The position numbers and the translations under genes are program-made. A stretch of DNA of 64,000 bases from Mastigocoleus sp. MO_188.B34 (GTDB lineage Bacteria > Cyanobacteriota > Cyanobacteriia > Cyanobacteriales > Nostocaceae), in assembly GCF_030065675.1 (NCBI RefSeq), contig NZ_JASJDK010000010.1, positions 1-64,000 on the forward strand, given 5' to 3'. Under the pieces are notes generated by a model. It saw only the letters and a list, made by a program, of their open reading frames with translations, did no database searches and had not been told where the DNA came from. Shown piece by piece: positions 47,426 through 55,495 of the stretch. Position 1 is the stretch's first letter. Every line of letters begins with the position of its first letter.

Positions 47426-48079
47426 ATGGCTAATTTGCTACATATAGACACTAGTCCAAGGGGAGAGCGCTCCCAATCTCGCGCCTTGAGCAAATATTTC
47501 GTTGAAGCATGGAAAGATTCTCATCTAGAAGACAGCATTACCTATCGAGATGTAGGACGTAATTCTATTCCTCATGTTGATGAACCTTGGATCGCAGCCT
47601 GTTTCACATCACCAGAAAAACGAACATCGGATATGTGGGAAGCTATTGCATTGAGCGAACAATTGGTAGATGAATTGATGGCTGCAAATGTCTATGTCAT
47701 CGGTGTTCCTATGTATAACTTTAATGTTCCCAGCGGATTCAAAGCTTATATCGATCAAATTGTCAGAGTTGGGCGAACCTATGCTTTTGAACCCGAGGAT
47801 AAGGAATCACCCTACAAACCACTGGTACATGGGAAGAAGATGTTCATTATTACAGCACATGGGGCTGGAGGATTTGCTCCAGGTGGTCGCTTGGAAAAGT
47901 TAAATCATCAAGCTCCTTACTTAAAAACAGCGTTTGGTTTTATTGGAATTACAGATATCACCTTTATTAGCGTAGAAAATGATGAATTGGGCGGTCAAAA
48001 GCTTGCTGATTCTATCGCTGCAGCTCGCGCTCAAATTAATAAGCTAGTGAATGTACCAGCCATAAATCAAAATAAATGA
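47426..48079 (+). CDS. azoR: FMN-dependent NADH:quinone/azo oxidoreductase AzoR
   Basis: A 217-residue flavodoxin-fold protein. The FMN phosphate loop is at the N-terminus (LLHIDTSPRGERSQSRALS), followed by PMYNFNVPSGFKAYIDQIVRVGRTYAF and TAHGAGGFAPGG. The family reduces azo dyes and quinones by two electrons and protects against electrophile stress. The start is an ATG without a strong Shine-Dalgarno sequence. It is probably controlled by the divergent AraC regulator and heads a run of short plus-strand genes. Confidence 0.93.
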   Translation: MANLLHIDTSPRGERSQSRALSKYFVEAWKDSHLEDSITYRDVGRNSIPHVDEPWIAACFTSPEKRTSDMWEAIALSEQLVDELMAANVYVIGVPMYNFNVPSGFKAYIDQIVRVGRTYAFEPEDKESPYKPLVHGKKMFIITAHGAGGFAPGGRLEKLNHQAPYLKTAFGFIGITDITFISVENDELGGQKLADSIAAARAQINKLVNVPAINQNK

Positions 48080-48149
48080 CCCAAAGGTTCTAGGAAATGT
48101 GGGAATCGCGTTAGGGATTTTATTGAAGTCAAATTTTAGGAGATGTCAC

Positions 48150-48506
48150 ATGCTGACAGAAAAACAGATTGCGATTGAAACTCACAAGCAAAAAAGTAAA
48201 TTTGTTACGGTTATTCATCCAGAGAAGTTAACTACAACACAAACTACAGAAGAAAATAACGACAACACTTTCCTCATTAGTTGGTTATTTCTAATTGGCT
48301 CATTAATATTTCTGTTGGATGGATTTATCGAACTTAGTGAGGATTTTTCTATCCATGTGTTACTTCACATTACTGCTAGTACTGTGTTTACTATTGCTTC
48401 GGGTCAATCCATTGAAATCGAAGGTCGTCAAACAGATCTATGGGAAAAGCACAGTGGGAAATGGGCGATCGTCCACGAACATACTTCTGCTCCGGTATCT
48501 CTTTAA
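48150..48506 (+). CDS. small membrane protein that looks like a gene fusion
   Basis: 118 residues from an ATG with a good AGGAG (48138-48143). Residues about 40-85 form two hydrophobic helices (LISWLFLIGSLIFLLDGFIE and HVLLHITASTVFTIAS) like those of the next gene (YrhK-like). The last 35 residues then switch to GRQTDLWEKHSGKWAIVHEHTSAPV, which is the typical C-terminal strand pair of SnoaL/NTF2-like proteins. The expected end of the membrane domain (as in SILFVVGSIFLIPES of the neighbour) is missing. A deletion that joined two adjacent genes would explain this. It may be non-functional or still insert in the membrane. Confidence 0.7.
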   Translation: MLTEKQIAIETHKQKSKFVTVIHPEKLTTTQTTEENNDNTFLISWLFLIGSLIFLLDGFIELSEDFSIHVLLHITASTVFTIASGQSIEIEGRQTDLWEKHSGKWAIVHEHTSAPVSL

Positions 48507-48534
48507 ACTTTAGTTATCGACACAGGAGAAACTA

Positions 48535-48738
48535 TTGAAAAAGCATGTATCGATAACAAGTTGGTCATTTATCATTGGCTCAGCCTTCTTCGCACTCGAT
48601 GGAATTTTCCAAGTTGTCAATGAGTTTTCAATTACGTCTTTACTGTATTTATCGGGAAGCATTTTATTTGTGGTGGGTTCAATCTTTCTGATACCGGAAT
48701 CCTCAAGAAACTCGTCACAGGATAAAAACAGGTTTTAA
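48535..48738 (+). CDS. small two-helix membrane protein (YrhK-like)
   Basis: A 67-residue protein beginning at a TTG with AGGAG six bases upstream; no in-frame ATG fits. It has two predicted membrane helices (SWSFIIGSAFFALDGIFQVV and LYLSGSILFVVGSIFLIPES) and a polar tail. It resembles the small YrhK-like membrane domain and is a paralogue of the N-terminal part of the preceding gene. Only 28 bases separate them, so they are probably co-transcribed from azoR onward. Function unknown. Confidence 0.65.
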   Translation: MKKHVSITSWSFIIGSAFFALDGIFQVVNEFSITSLLYLSGSILFVVGSIFLIPESSRNSSQDKNRF

Positions 48739-48756
48739 ACCTCAATAGATTTAATA

Positions 48757-49146
48757 ATGAATAACAATATCGAAGTCATTCAAGAACTATATCGAGCATT
48801 CCGCGAAAAGGATTATGAAGCATTTCTGAAAATTTGCACCGAGGATATTGAATGGGTTCAAAATCAAGGTTTTCCCGGTGGTACGACATATCAAGGTGCA
48901 TCAGAAGTGATTAAGGGAGTTTTCAAAGCTAATGACAACAATTGGGAAAACTTTGCTTATCATATTGAAGAGTTTTTAGACGCAGGTCACTCAATAGTTG
49001 TCATTGGGAAATATAGTGGACGCTATCGCGTTACTGGAAAATCTATGAGCGCTGCTGCTACACATATTTACGACCTACGTGATGGAAAAGTTTGTCGCTT
49101 TCGGATGTTTGCAGATACTAAAACTATTTGGGATGCGATTCTTTAA
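48757..49146 (+). CDS. SnoaL-like/NTF2-fold protein
   Basis: A 129-residue protein of the nuclear transport factor 2-like fold, with the usual N-terminal helix (VIQELYRAFREKDYEAFLKI), CTEDIEWVQ, YSGRYRVTGKSMSAAATHIYDLRDGKV and a closing FRMFADT. Family members are small-molecule isomerases, cyclases or binding proteins; the substrate is unknown. It starts 18 bases after the preceding stop, in the same direction, and closes the run of genes begun by azoR. Confidence 0.85.
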   Translation: MNNNIEVIQELYRAFREKDYEAFLKICTEDIEWVQNQGFPGGTTYQGASEVIKGVFKANDNNWENFAYHIEEFLDAGHSIVVIGKYSGRYRVTGKSMSAAATHIYDLRDGKVCRFRMFADTKTIWDAIL

Positions 49147-49364
49147 CTATGCAAGGGGAAAATTATTACATCTTCTTATAAAATTTCTAAAAATTATTTG
49201 CCTGTATTAAGAGCAAACTACAACTGAAATCGTGTCCCGTTGAACACTTGTCATTACGTTAGCGTAGCGTTATTAATCTAACCTAAATAAAGTAGAAGAA
49301 AAATGGAGAATATTCCTCAATAATTCTCTCTATTCATAATAATAAAAATCTGAAATACAGTTTT

Positions 49365-49480
49365 TGTAGAGACTTACCAGAGTATTTATATCTGCTAGTG
49401 ACATAGTCAGAGACTGTGACTGACATCAGTTCGAAGATTCGCAGTCATAAGCTTTATATAACCTCTAGTAGGTCTCTACA
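49365..49480. repeat. large inverted-repeat element (TGTAGAGAC...GTCTCTACA)
   Basis: A 116-base element with nine-base terminal inverted repeats TGTAGAGAC / GTCTCTACA and further arm matches (CAGAG/CTCTAG), and a nested hairpin around AGTCAGAGACTGTGACTGAC. It lies between the convergent SnoaL-like and dapF genes and could act as a bidirectional terminator or be a non-autonomous mobile repeat. Confidence 0.65.
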
Positions 49481-49505
49481 TTGAACTTCAGGTAGCAAAA
49501 AATCC

Positions 49506-50342
49506 TTAGATATTCCCAGCAAACACCTTTTGCGCAGGTCCAGTCATATAAACTTTTTGGTCCACCTCCGACCACTCAATTTGCAAACATCCTCCTGGGA
49601 GTTCTACCGTCGCTTTACGTCCGCACTTTCCTGCTAAAACTCCAGCGACTAATGTGGCACAAGCTCCAGTACCGCAGGCTAAAGTAATACCTGCACCTCG
49701 TTCCCATACTCGCATTTTTACGTAGTCAGAACTTACCACCTGAATAAATTCCGTATTGGTTTTCTGGGGAAAAGCTGAGTGAGTTTCAAATTGAGGTCCA
49801 ATTTTTTCTAACTCAATCGCCGCAACATCATCAACAAAAGTAATACAGTGGGGATTACCCATACTCACACAGGTAACATCCCAAGATTTTCCTGCTACTT
49901 CCAAAGGTCGATTTACAACTTTCTCATCTTTGAGAGCCAGAGTTGTGGGAATTTCACCCGCAAGTAATCGAGGGAAACCCATATCTACTTTGATTTGACC
50001 ATCCGGCATAATTTCAGGAATAATTTCCCCAGCTAAGGTATTAATGTGATATTTACTTTTGCTATTACCCCCTTCCAAATCCACTAGAAAAGCAGCCAGA
50101 CAGCGAATACCATTACCACACATTTCCGGTTCCGAACCATCGGAATTAAAAATCCGCATCGTGTAATCACTACCATTTTCACCCGGGAGAGCAAAAATTA
50201 CACCGTCAGCACCAATGCCAAAATGGCGATCGCACATCTTGACTGCTTGCTCTGGAGTTACTACAGGTTCTGGATTTAAACGGTTATCAACCAGAATAAA
50301 GTCGTTACCTAGTCCTTGATACTTAGTAAATTTGATTGCCAT
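49506..50342 (-). CDS. dapF: diaminopimelate epimerase
   Basis: A 278-residue cofactor-independent epimerase converting LL- to meso-diaminopimelate for lysine and peptidoglycan synthesis. The two catalytic cysteines are C75 ([12 protein letters not shown]) and C223 ([11 protein letters not shown]). The N-terminus [20 protein letters not shown] is characteristic, and the length is normal. The ATG at 50342 is divergent from hfq, an arrangement often seen in cyanobacteria. Confidence 0.97.
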   Translation of the reverse strand: MAIKFTKYQGLGNDFILVDNRLNPEPVVTPEQAVKMCDRHFGIGADGVIFALPGENGSDYTMRIFNSDGSEPEMCGNGIRCLAAFLVDLEGGNSKSKYHINTLAGEIIPEIMPDGQIKVDMGFPRLLAGEIPTTLALKDEKVVNRPLEVAGKSWDVTCVSMGNPHCITFVDDVAAIELEKIGPQFETHSAFPQKTNTEFIQVVSSDYVKMRVWERGAGITLACGTGACATLVAGVLAGKCGRKATVELPGGCLQIEWSEVDQKVYMTGPAQKVFAGNI

Positions 50343-50486
50343 TTATCGTTTTAATGAATTATCACAGTAGTGAAATTGTTAGTTGTTGATTTTTAGTCAC
50401 TGATTGTTAACCGTTAATTATTAGTCGATTAACAACCCCAAACCACTAACCACATAAACCAACCACATACATATATCATTACCAAT

Positions 50487-50699
50487 ATGCTTACTGAATT
50501 AGATACTTCATTACCGAGCGTTAAGCAACTCCAGAATTCTATCAAAGAAGCAAAACCGGTAGAGTTAAAGCTAGTGACAGGAGATTTACTAGCCGGAAAA
50601 ATATTATGGCAAGATCAATATTGTGTTTTCCTCACAAGCGAAAATACACAAAAAACTATGATTTGGAAACAGTCAATTGTTTATATGAAGGAAGGTTAG
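50487..50699 (+). CDS. hfq: cyanobacterial Hfq-like RNA-binding protein
   Basis: A 70-residue Sm-like protein (SVKQLQNSIKEAKPVELKLVTGDLLAGKILWQDQYCVFL...). The Sm1 region with VELKLVTGD and the ILWQD strand fit cyanobacterial Hfq, which is shorter and more divergent than the enterobacterial protein. In cyanobacteria Hfq is known to act with the type IV pilus ATPase in motility, and its role in sRNA pairing is less clear. Position beside dapF supports the assignment. The ATG has no strong Shine-Dalgarno sequence. Confidence 0.88.
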   Translation: MLTELDTSLPSVKQLQNSIKEAKPVELKLVTGDLLAGKILWQDQYCVFLTSENTQKTMIWKQSIVYMKEG

Positions 50700-50700
50700 G

Positions 50701-50812
50701 CGATTGGATTGGGGATTGGGGATTGGAGATTGGGAATTTGGAGGTTAGAAGCAGCGATCAAAAAAATATTACGATTACCAATTACCAATTACCAATTACC
50801 GATTACCAATTA
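50701..50812. repeat. GGGGATTGG and ATTACCAA tandem repeats
   Basis: Short GATTGGGGATTGGAGATTGG-like units (50701-50745) and an ATTACCAA array (about 50771-50812) fill the convergent gap between hfq and the antiporter. The second array reaches the end of the antiporter gene. Confidence 0.7.
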
Positions 50813-53149
50813 TTCCCGCAAATCATCCAAAGGTAAATAATCCCGCAATGCTTCAGCTTCCCCCGCTTGGACTATTGGTATAGATACCAACTCCGGTTGA
50901 CTGGTAGGAGAAAGTAACTCTTCCAACTGACTCAGACTTGATAAATTACCACACAGTAATACTTGGTCATTTTCTTTTAACTTGGTATTGCTGTGGGGAA
51001 AGCGAATAAATTTACTTCCACGACGTATGGCTTGTATTTCCACACTATATCGATTGCGCAGATCTAAATGATTTAAAGTTTTTTCTGTCACGGGACAATT
51101 CTCACTGACAATCACCCACTGACAAGCACTATTTTCTCCTGGAATAATCGCCTGACCTTTTGCAAATTCATTAAAACCTGCAATTTCTCGGGAAGAACCC
51201 ACCACCAATAGTTTGTCACCTTCTTGTAATCTGGTTTGTGGTATAGGGAAATCTATTTCCTCCCCTCCTTTACGCCGAATAGCCATGATACTGACTCCGG
51301 TGACATAGCGCATATCTGCTTGTTCTAAGCTCATACCAATTAGAGGTGAACCCGCAGGTAGGGGATACCATTTTGAGTTCATTTCTCTGGTTGCTTGTCG
51401 TAACTCCCGAGAAACCTCAGATGGAGATTGTTCCGGTCGCAAATCTAAATAATGACGATTGCGAATTTGCTTAATTTCCCGTTGCACTAGATTAGGCGAT
51501 ATACCTACATCATCTAACAGGTAAGTTACCATTTCCAAACTTGCTTCAAATTCCGGTTGTACTACCTCCCGCGCTCCTAATTGGTAGAAAATTTCAATAT
51601 TTTTGTTGTTATTAGATCGTACTACCACATTTAAATCCGGATCCAATTCCAAAGCACGCTTCAGACTAAGACGGGTACTCATCGGATCGGGAAGTGCGAT
51701 CGCCATTCCTTTTGCATTGGTAATTCCTGCTGCTTCCAAAACGTGGAAACTGACACAATTACCGTATATGTAGGGTATTCCCGCGTCTCTTAATTGTTGA
51801 ATTCGGCTTTCGGACTGATCGATTACAACCAGAGGTAAATCATGAGCGAGTAACAATTTAACTAAATTTTTACCAACTCGCCCATAACCACAAACCACCA
51901 CATGATCTTTCATTGGTAGTTCTTCGGACATTTCCTGTGGCATTCCATCCCCGTCAAAATAGGGTTTGAGCCACGGCATTGATTCAATGATGTTAAATAA
52001 GAATGGTATTAAACGCAGTACAAAGGGCGTTACCACCAATGTTACTGCTGTTGTTCCTAAAATCAGTAAATATACTCGGCGCGAAACTAACCCTAAAACT
52101 TGTCCTTCACTCGCAAGAACAAAGGAAAATTCCCCAATTTGAGCTAACCCTAAACCAACTATTAAGGAAGTTTTTAACGGATAACGAAATACTTTTACTA
52201 GTGGGGTAACAATCAAGAACTTACCAACGAGTACTAATGCTACTAACCCCAAAATTAATTCAAGATTTTGCCACAGAAATAACGGGTCGATCAGCATCCC
52301 GATCGCAGCAAAAAACAAACTCGCAAAAATATCTCGCAATGGTTCTACATAGGTCAGGGTTTGATCTGCATATTCCACCTCGGAAATCATCAAACCGGCG
52401 ACAAAAGCCCCCATTTCAATCGAAAGTCCTAATCTCTCGGTGAGTAGCGCAATTCCCAAACACAGCGCCACAACTCCCAACAAAAATAACTCTCGACTTT
52501 CCGTCCGGGCTAATAACCGCAACAAAGGTGGTATCAACCAAATTCCTGCAGCAACTGCACCTGCAGCAAATAAACCTATTCGCAACAGCGCATACAACAC
52601 CGCGATCCAAATAGTTTCCGCTGGTTGGTTCAGAGCAGGTAACACTGCTAGCATCAATCCCAATGCTAAATCCTGTACCACCAAAATCCCCAACATCACC
52701 TGTCCGTGGGGAGTTTCCGTCTCATTGCGTTCCATCAAACATTTGAGGACAACCGCAGTTGAAGACAAAGACAAAATTGAACCCAAAAACACACCTTGGG
52801 CTGGGGATTCAACCCATCCCACCGCAACGGAAATCAGGGTCGTAACTAGGATAGTTAAAACTATTTGTAGTCCACCACCACCCAAACTAATTGTTTTCAC
52901 CTTTTTCAATTCTGCCAGGGAAAATTCTACTCCCAAAGCAAATAATAAAAAAGCAACACCAAACTGTGCTAATGTCTCTACTTGAATTACTTCTTTAATT
53001 AATCCCAAGCCGGATGGACCCACAATCATCCCGCCAATGAGATATCCGAGCAACACTGGTTGTTTTAACAATGATGCTAAAAGTCCGCCACTAGCCGCCA
53101 CAGCTAGCACCGAGACTAGATCGACTATTAATCTAAAATCTTCCTGCAC
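50810..53149 (-). CDS. KefB-type monovalent cation:proton antiporter with RCK domains
   Basis: A 779-residue CPA2 transporter. About 12 membrane helices span residues 8-380 (VLLGYLIGGMIVGPSGLGL, AIGMLIDPLFLWQNL), followed by an RCK N-domain (about 415-530, HVVVCGYGRVGKNLVKLLL with G-x-G-x2-G) and two TrkA-C-like domains (about 575-655 and 665-745). It exchanges K+ or Na+ for protons and should be gated by a nucleotide bound to the RCK. The start is a GTG at 53149. It is convergent with hfq. Confidence 0.92.
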   Translation of the reverse strand: MQEDFRLIVDLVSVLAVAASGGLLASLLKQPVLLGYLIGGMIVGPSGLGLIKEVIQVETLAQFGVAFLLFALGVEFSLAELKKVKTISLGGGGLQIVLTILVTTLISVAVGWVESPAQGVFLGSILSLSSTAVVLKCLMERNETETPHGQVMLGILVVQDLALGLMLAVLPALNQPAETIWIAVLYALLRIGLFAAGAVAAGIWLIPPLLRLLARTESRELFLLGVVALCLGIALLTERLGLSIEMGAFVAGLMISEVEYADQTLTYVEPLRDIFASLFFAAIGMLIDPLFLWQNLELILGLVALVLVGKFLIVTPLVKVFRYPLKTSLIVGLGLAQIGEFSFVLASEGQVLGLVSRRVYLLILGTTAVTLVVTPFVLRLIPFLFNIIESMPWLKPYFDGDGMPQEMSEELPMKDHVVVCGYGRVGKNLVKLLLAHDLPLVVIDQSESRIQQLRDAGIPYIYGNCVSFHVLEAAGITNAKGMAIALPDPMSTRLSLKRALELDPDLNVVVRSNNNKNIEIFYQLGAREVVQPEFEASLEMVTYLLDDVGISPNLVQREIKQIRNRHYLDLRPEQSPSEVSRELRQATREMNSKWYPLPAGSPLIGMSLEQADMRYVTGVSIMAIRRKGGEEIDFPIPQTRLQEGDKLLVVGSSREIAGFNEFAKGQAIIPGENSACQWVIVSENCPVTEKTLNHLDLRNRYSVEIQAIRRGSKFIRFPHSNTKLKENDQVLLCGNLSSLSQLEELLSPTSQPELVSIPIVQAGEAEALRDYLPLDDLRE

Positions 53150-53485
53150 AAGACAATTTTAATTAAGAACTGTTAAGAGGTATTAACCTTACTCTACAAA
53201 CTTTTATGTACTCCTGTGTAGAATTCGGAGAAATTGATACCAGATAGCAAATTTTTCAGCCACCTGAAATATAGGTTAATATACCTTGGAAGGTGGATGC
53301 TAGGGAATAGGGATGAGATATTAAGGATGGGCATCAGGAAACAAATTTTACAAGTACATAATTATATTTAAATTTGTTGTTTATATTAAAGTTTGTTTTG
53401 TTATACAAAATAATATTTTTCCTATGTATTTAATACTATGAGATAATTCAGGCTTGATTCTGATATAATTAGTTTTTTTATTTAC

Positions 53486-53604
53486 AGGAATTACGCAATT
53501 GTCACAATACACCGGTGGTGCGTGACACTCAAAACCTTATTAATACGTTCAACTCGCTTTTGTCACGCACCCTACAAGAAAAATGTGCCGGTTGCGTAAG
53601 TCCT
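53486..53604 (-). mobile_element. MITE-like element, copy 2
   Basis: A 119-base copy in the opposite orientation to copy 1 and nearly identical to it, differing mainly by a few missing bases in the middle (AGCGAGTTGAACGTATTAAT) and one change in the outer end (AGGAATTACG). The surrounding spacer (53150-53485) shows no gene. Confidence 0.85.
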
Positions 53605-53741
53605 AATTTAGTCTGGGTTAAATTATGGCAATTTACTATGGAATTGAATTGTCGAGGTCGGTAAATTTTTATCTACAAAATTATACTTAATCAAACAATT
53701 TTTTTATTTGACAGATGCTAATATTTTTCCTGGTCTGAATG

Positions 53742-53865
53742 CTATGGCGCTACGCGCAAGTAAAAAGTAAAAAGTCAGCCTAAGGCTATCGCCAAGACTT
53801 ACGTCTCACTTCGTTAACGCTCCGCTAACGTAGCGTGTCCGTAGGACATAAGCCTAATACGTATG
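53742..53865. repeat. GC-rich palindromic repeats
   Basis: A chain of short inverted repeats (TGGCGCTACGCGCAAG, CGTTAACGCTCCGCTAACG, GTCCGTAGGACATAA) in AT-rich spacer. The last unit is shared with 14429-14445 in inverse orientation. Confidence 0.65.
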
Positions 53866-53911
53866 GCTTTTAGGATTAATATATGTCCTAACGTAACTTC
53901 GTAGTGCTATA

Positions 53912-54058
53912 TCAGGAATTAAAGTAGATATTAAACCAAAAAATACAGATGGATGGAAAACTTATGAACACCATCTACCACCAGGGAAGAGACAAGTAAG
54001 TAAATTAAAAATGCAGACAATTGAACGCAAACATCTAATTTTACGAACAAGGATTAAA
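53912..54058 (+). pseudogene. remnant of an IS1-family transposase
   Basis: In one frame this stretch reads DGWKTYEHHLPPGKRQVSK then QTIERKHLILRTRIK, matching the C-terminal catalytic region of IS1-type transposases (around the E of the DDE triad, the IERKHLTLRTRIKR segment). The frame starts without an ATG, is interrupted upstream by a stop, and similarity ends after RTRIK, so both ends are lost. No terminal inverted repeats were recognised. It is a dead fragment. Confidence 0.7.
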
Positions 54059-54088
54059 CTAACTAACCTCCATAACATTACCAAGATG

Positions 54089-55084
54089 TTAACTAACGAG
54101 ATACTCCCGCAAAGTTAAGGAATGTTTTCTCCGAAGATGAGCAAGTGCTCGAACTTCTATTTGACGAACCCGCTCGCGGCTGAGATTTAATCTTTTTGCA
54201 ATCTTAGCTAAAGACAGTTCTTTGCCATCTTTTAAACCAAAGTGTAGTTTAAGAACTTCACGTTCTTTGGGGTTAAGTTCCTGTAGCATCTCCAGCACAT
54301 CCTGCCTCATTAACTCGTGGGTTGCGTAATCTTCTGGCAAAGCCCGATCATCTTGAATCATCTCACACAGTTCTGTATCTTGATTTTCACCGATGGGTAG
54401 ATCTAGAGACAGAAGACGACGAGCGATGCGCAAATACTCGCCAATAGTATTAGATTCAAAACCCAACTCCTTAGCAATTTCACTTGTAGTGGGACGGCGA
54501 CCTAACTTTTGAGTAAGTTGTTGCTGGGTTTTTTTGATTTTATTGAGCTTTTCAGTGATGTGAACGGGTAAGCGAATTGTCCGTGATTGTTGACCAATGG
54601 CTCTGGTAATCCCTTGGCGAATCCACCAATAGGCATAGGTGGAAAAGCGATATCCTTTGCTGGGGTCGAACTTTTCTACTGCTCTTTCTAAGCCTAGGCT
54701 TCCTTCTTGAATCAGATCAAGGAATTCCATATTCCGCTTAAGATATTTCTTGGCAATGGCAACGACTAAGCGCAAGTTTGCTTCAATCATTTTGTCTTTG
54801 GCTTGTTGTCCTTGCTCCAGAATCTGGTTAAGTTGGTCTTCACTCAAGCCAACGGCGTCAGCCCACTCTAACTGATTGACAAAGGATCCACACTGTTGCT
54901 CTAGCTTTTCTTTCTCTGTTAACAGAGACATCATGTGTTGGACTTTTTTACTATAAATAATTTCTTCGTAATGGCTCAGCAGGGGTACTTTACCGATATC
55001 GTGTAGATAAGCACGTACCATATCGGTGTAACCCCTCGATAATAAGGATTGATTATTTTTTTCGTTGAGTTTTGTTTTACTCAT
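54089..55084 (-). CDS. group 2 RNA polymerase sigma-70 family factor
   Basis: A 331-residue sigma factor. Region 1.2 (DMVRAYLHDIGKVPLLSHYEE), region 2 (ANLRLVVAIAKKYLKRNMEFLDLIQEG and RFSTYAYWWIRQGITRAI), region 3, and region 4 with the helix-turn-helix (LSLAKIAKRLNLSRERVRQIE) are complete. The lack of a long acidic N-terminus and the length fit the alternative, non-essential group 2 factors of cyanobacteria (SigB-E type), which adjust transcription in stress or changed carbon and nitrogen supply. Which member it is cannot be decided. ATG at 55084. Confidence 0.95.
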   Translation of the reverse strand: MSKTKLNEKNNQSLLSRGYTDMVRAYLHDIGKVPLLSHYEEIIYSKKVQHMMSLLTEKEKLEQQCGSFVNQLEWADAVGLSEDQLNQILEQGQQAKDKMIEANLRLVVAIAKKYLKRNMEFLDLIQEGSLGLERAVEKFDPSKGYRFSTYAYWWIRQGITRAIGQQSRTIRLPVHITEKLNKIKKTQQQLTQKLGRRPTTSEIAKELGFESNTIGEYLRIARRLLSLDLPIGENQDTELCEMIQDDRALPEDYATHELMRQDVLEMLQELNPKEREVLKLHFGLKDGKELSLAKIAKRLNLSRERVRQIEVRALAHLRRKHSLTLREYLVS

Positions 55085-55495
55085 ATTGTCTGTCTAGTTT
55101 TTACTTGACTGACAAGCAATAAACTAACGCTTTGAACCAAGCGCGTTTCTTACCCTTATCTAAAGTGTAGAAAAAGAAATTGAGGAACTTGTGACTAGAA
55201 AAGTCGTGTACATCTTAGTTATGATTTAAGCCGGTTCTAGAAACCCTTGATATTACAAGGTTGAATTTAATTCACATTAGCCATAATTTGGAGATTTATT
55301 ATTTTCCTCTGCCTGGAGTAATGAAAGAGCAATGATAGATATCAATTTTAAGTAGATACAGCCGATTTCATTTAAGTGAGGTACACATATCTTTAATAAT
55401 GCAGGGAATAGGGAACAGGAAACAGGGAAAATGTACCTCATCTACTTGCAAAGTGCTGTATATAGCTATTTCAACTCATCTACAACATCAGCAAG
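55085..55495. other. intergenic region, no gene seen
   Basis: About 410 bases between the sigma factor and the amylase-family gene, both on the minus strand. It contains a short GGGAACAGGAAACAGGG-type tract (about 55406-55430) that also occurs near 8660 and 28770. No other feature recognised. Confidence 0.45.
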
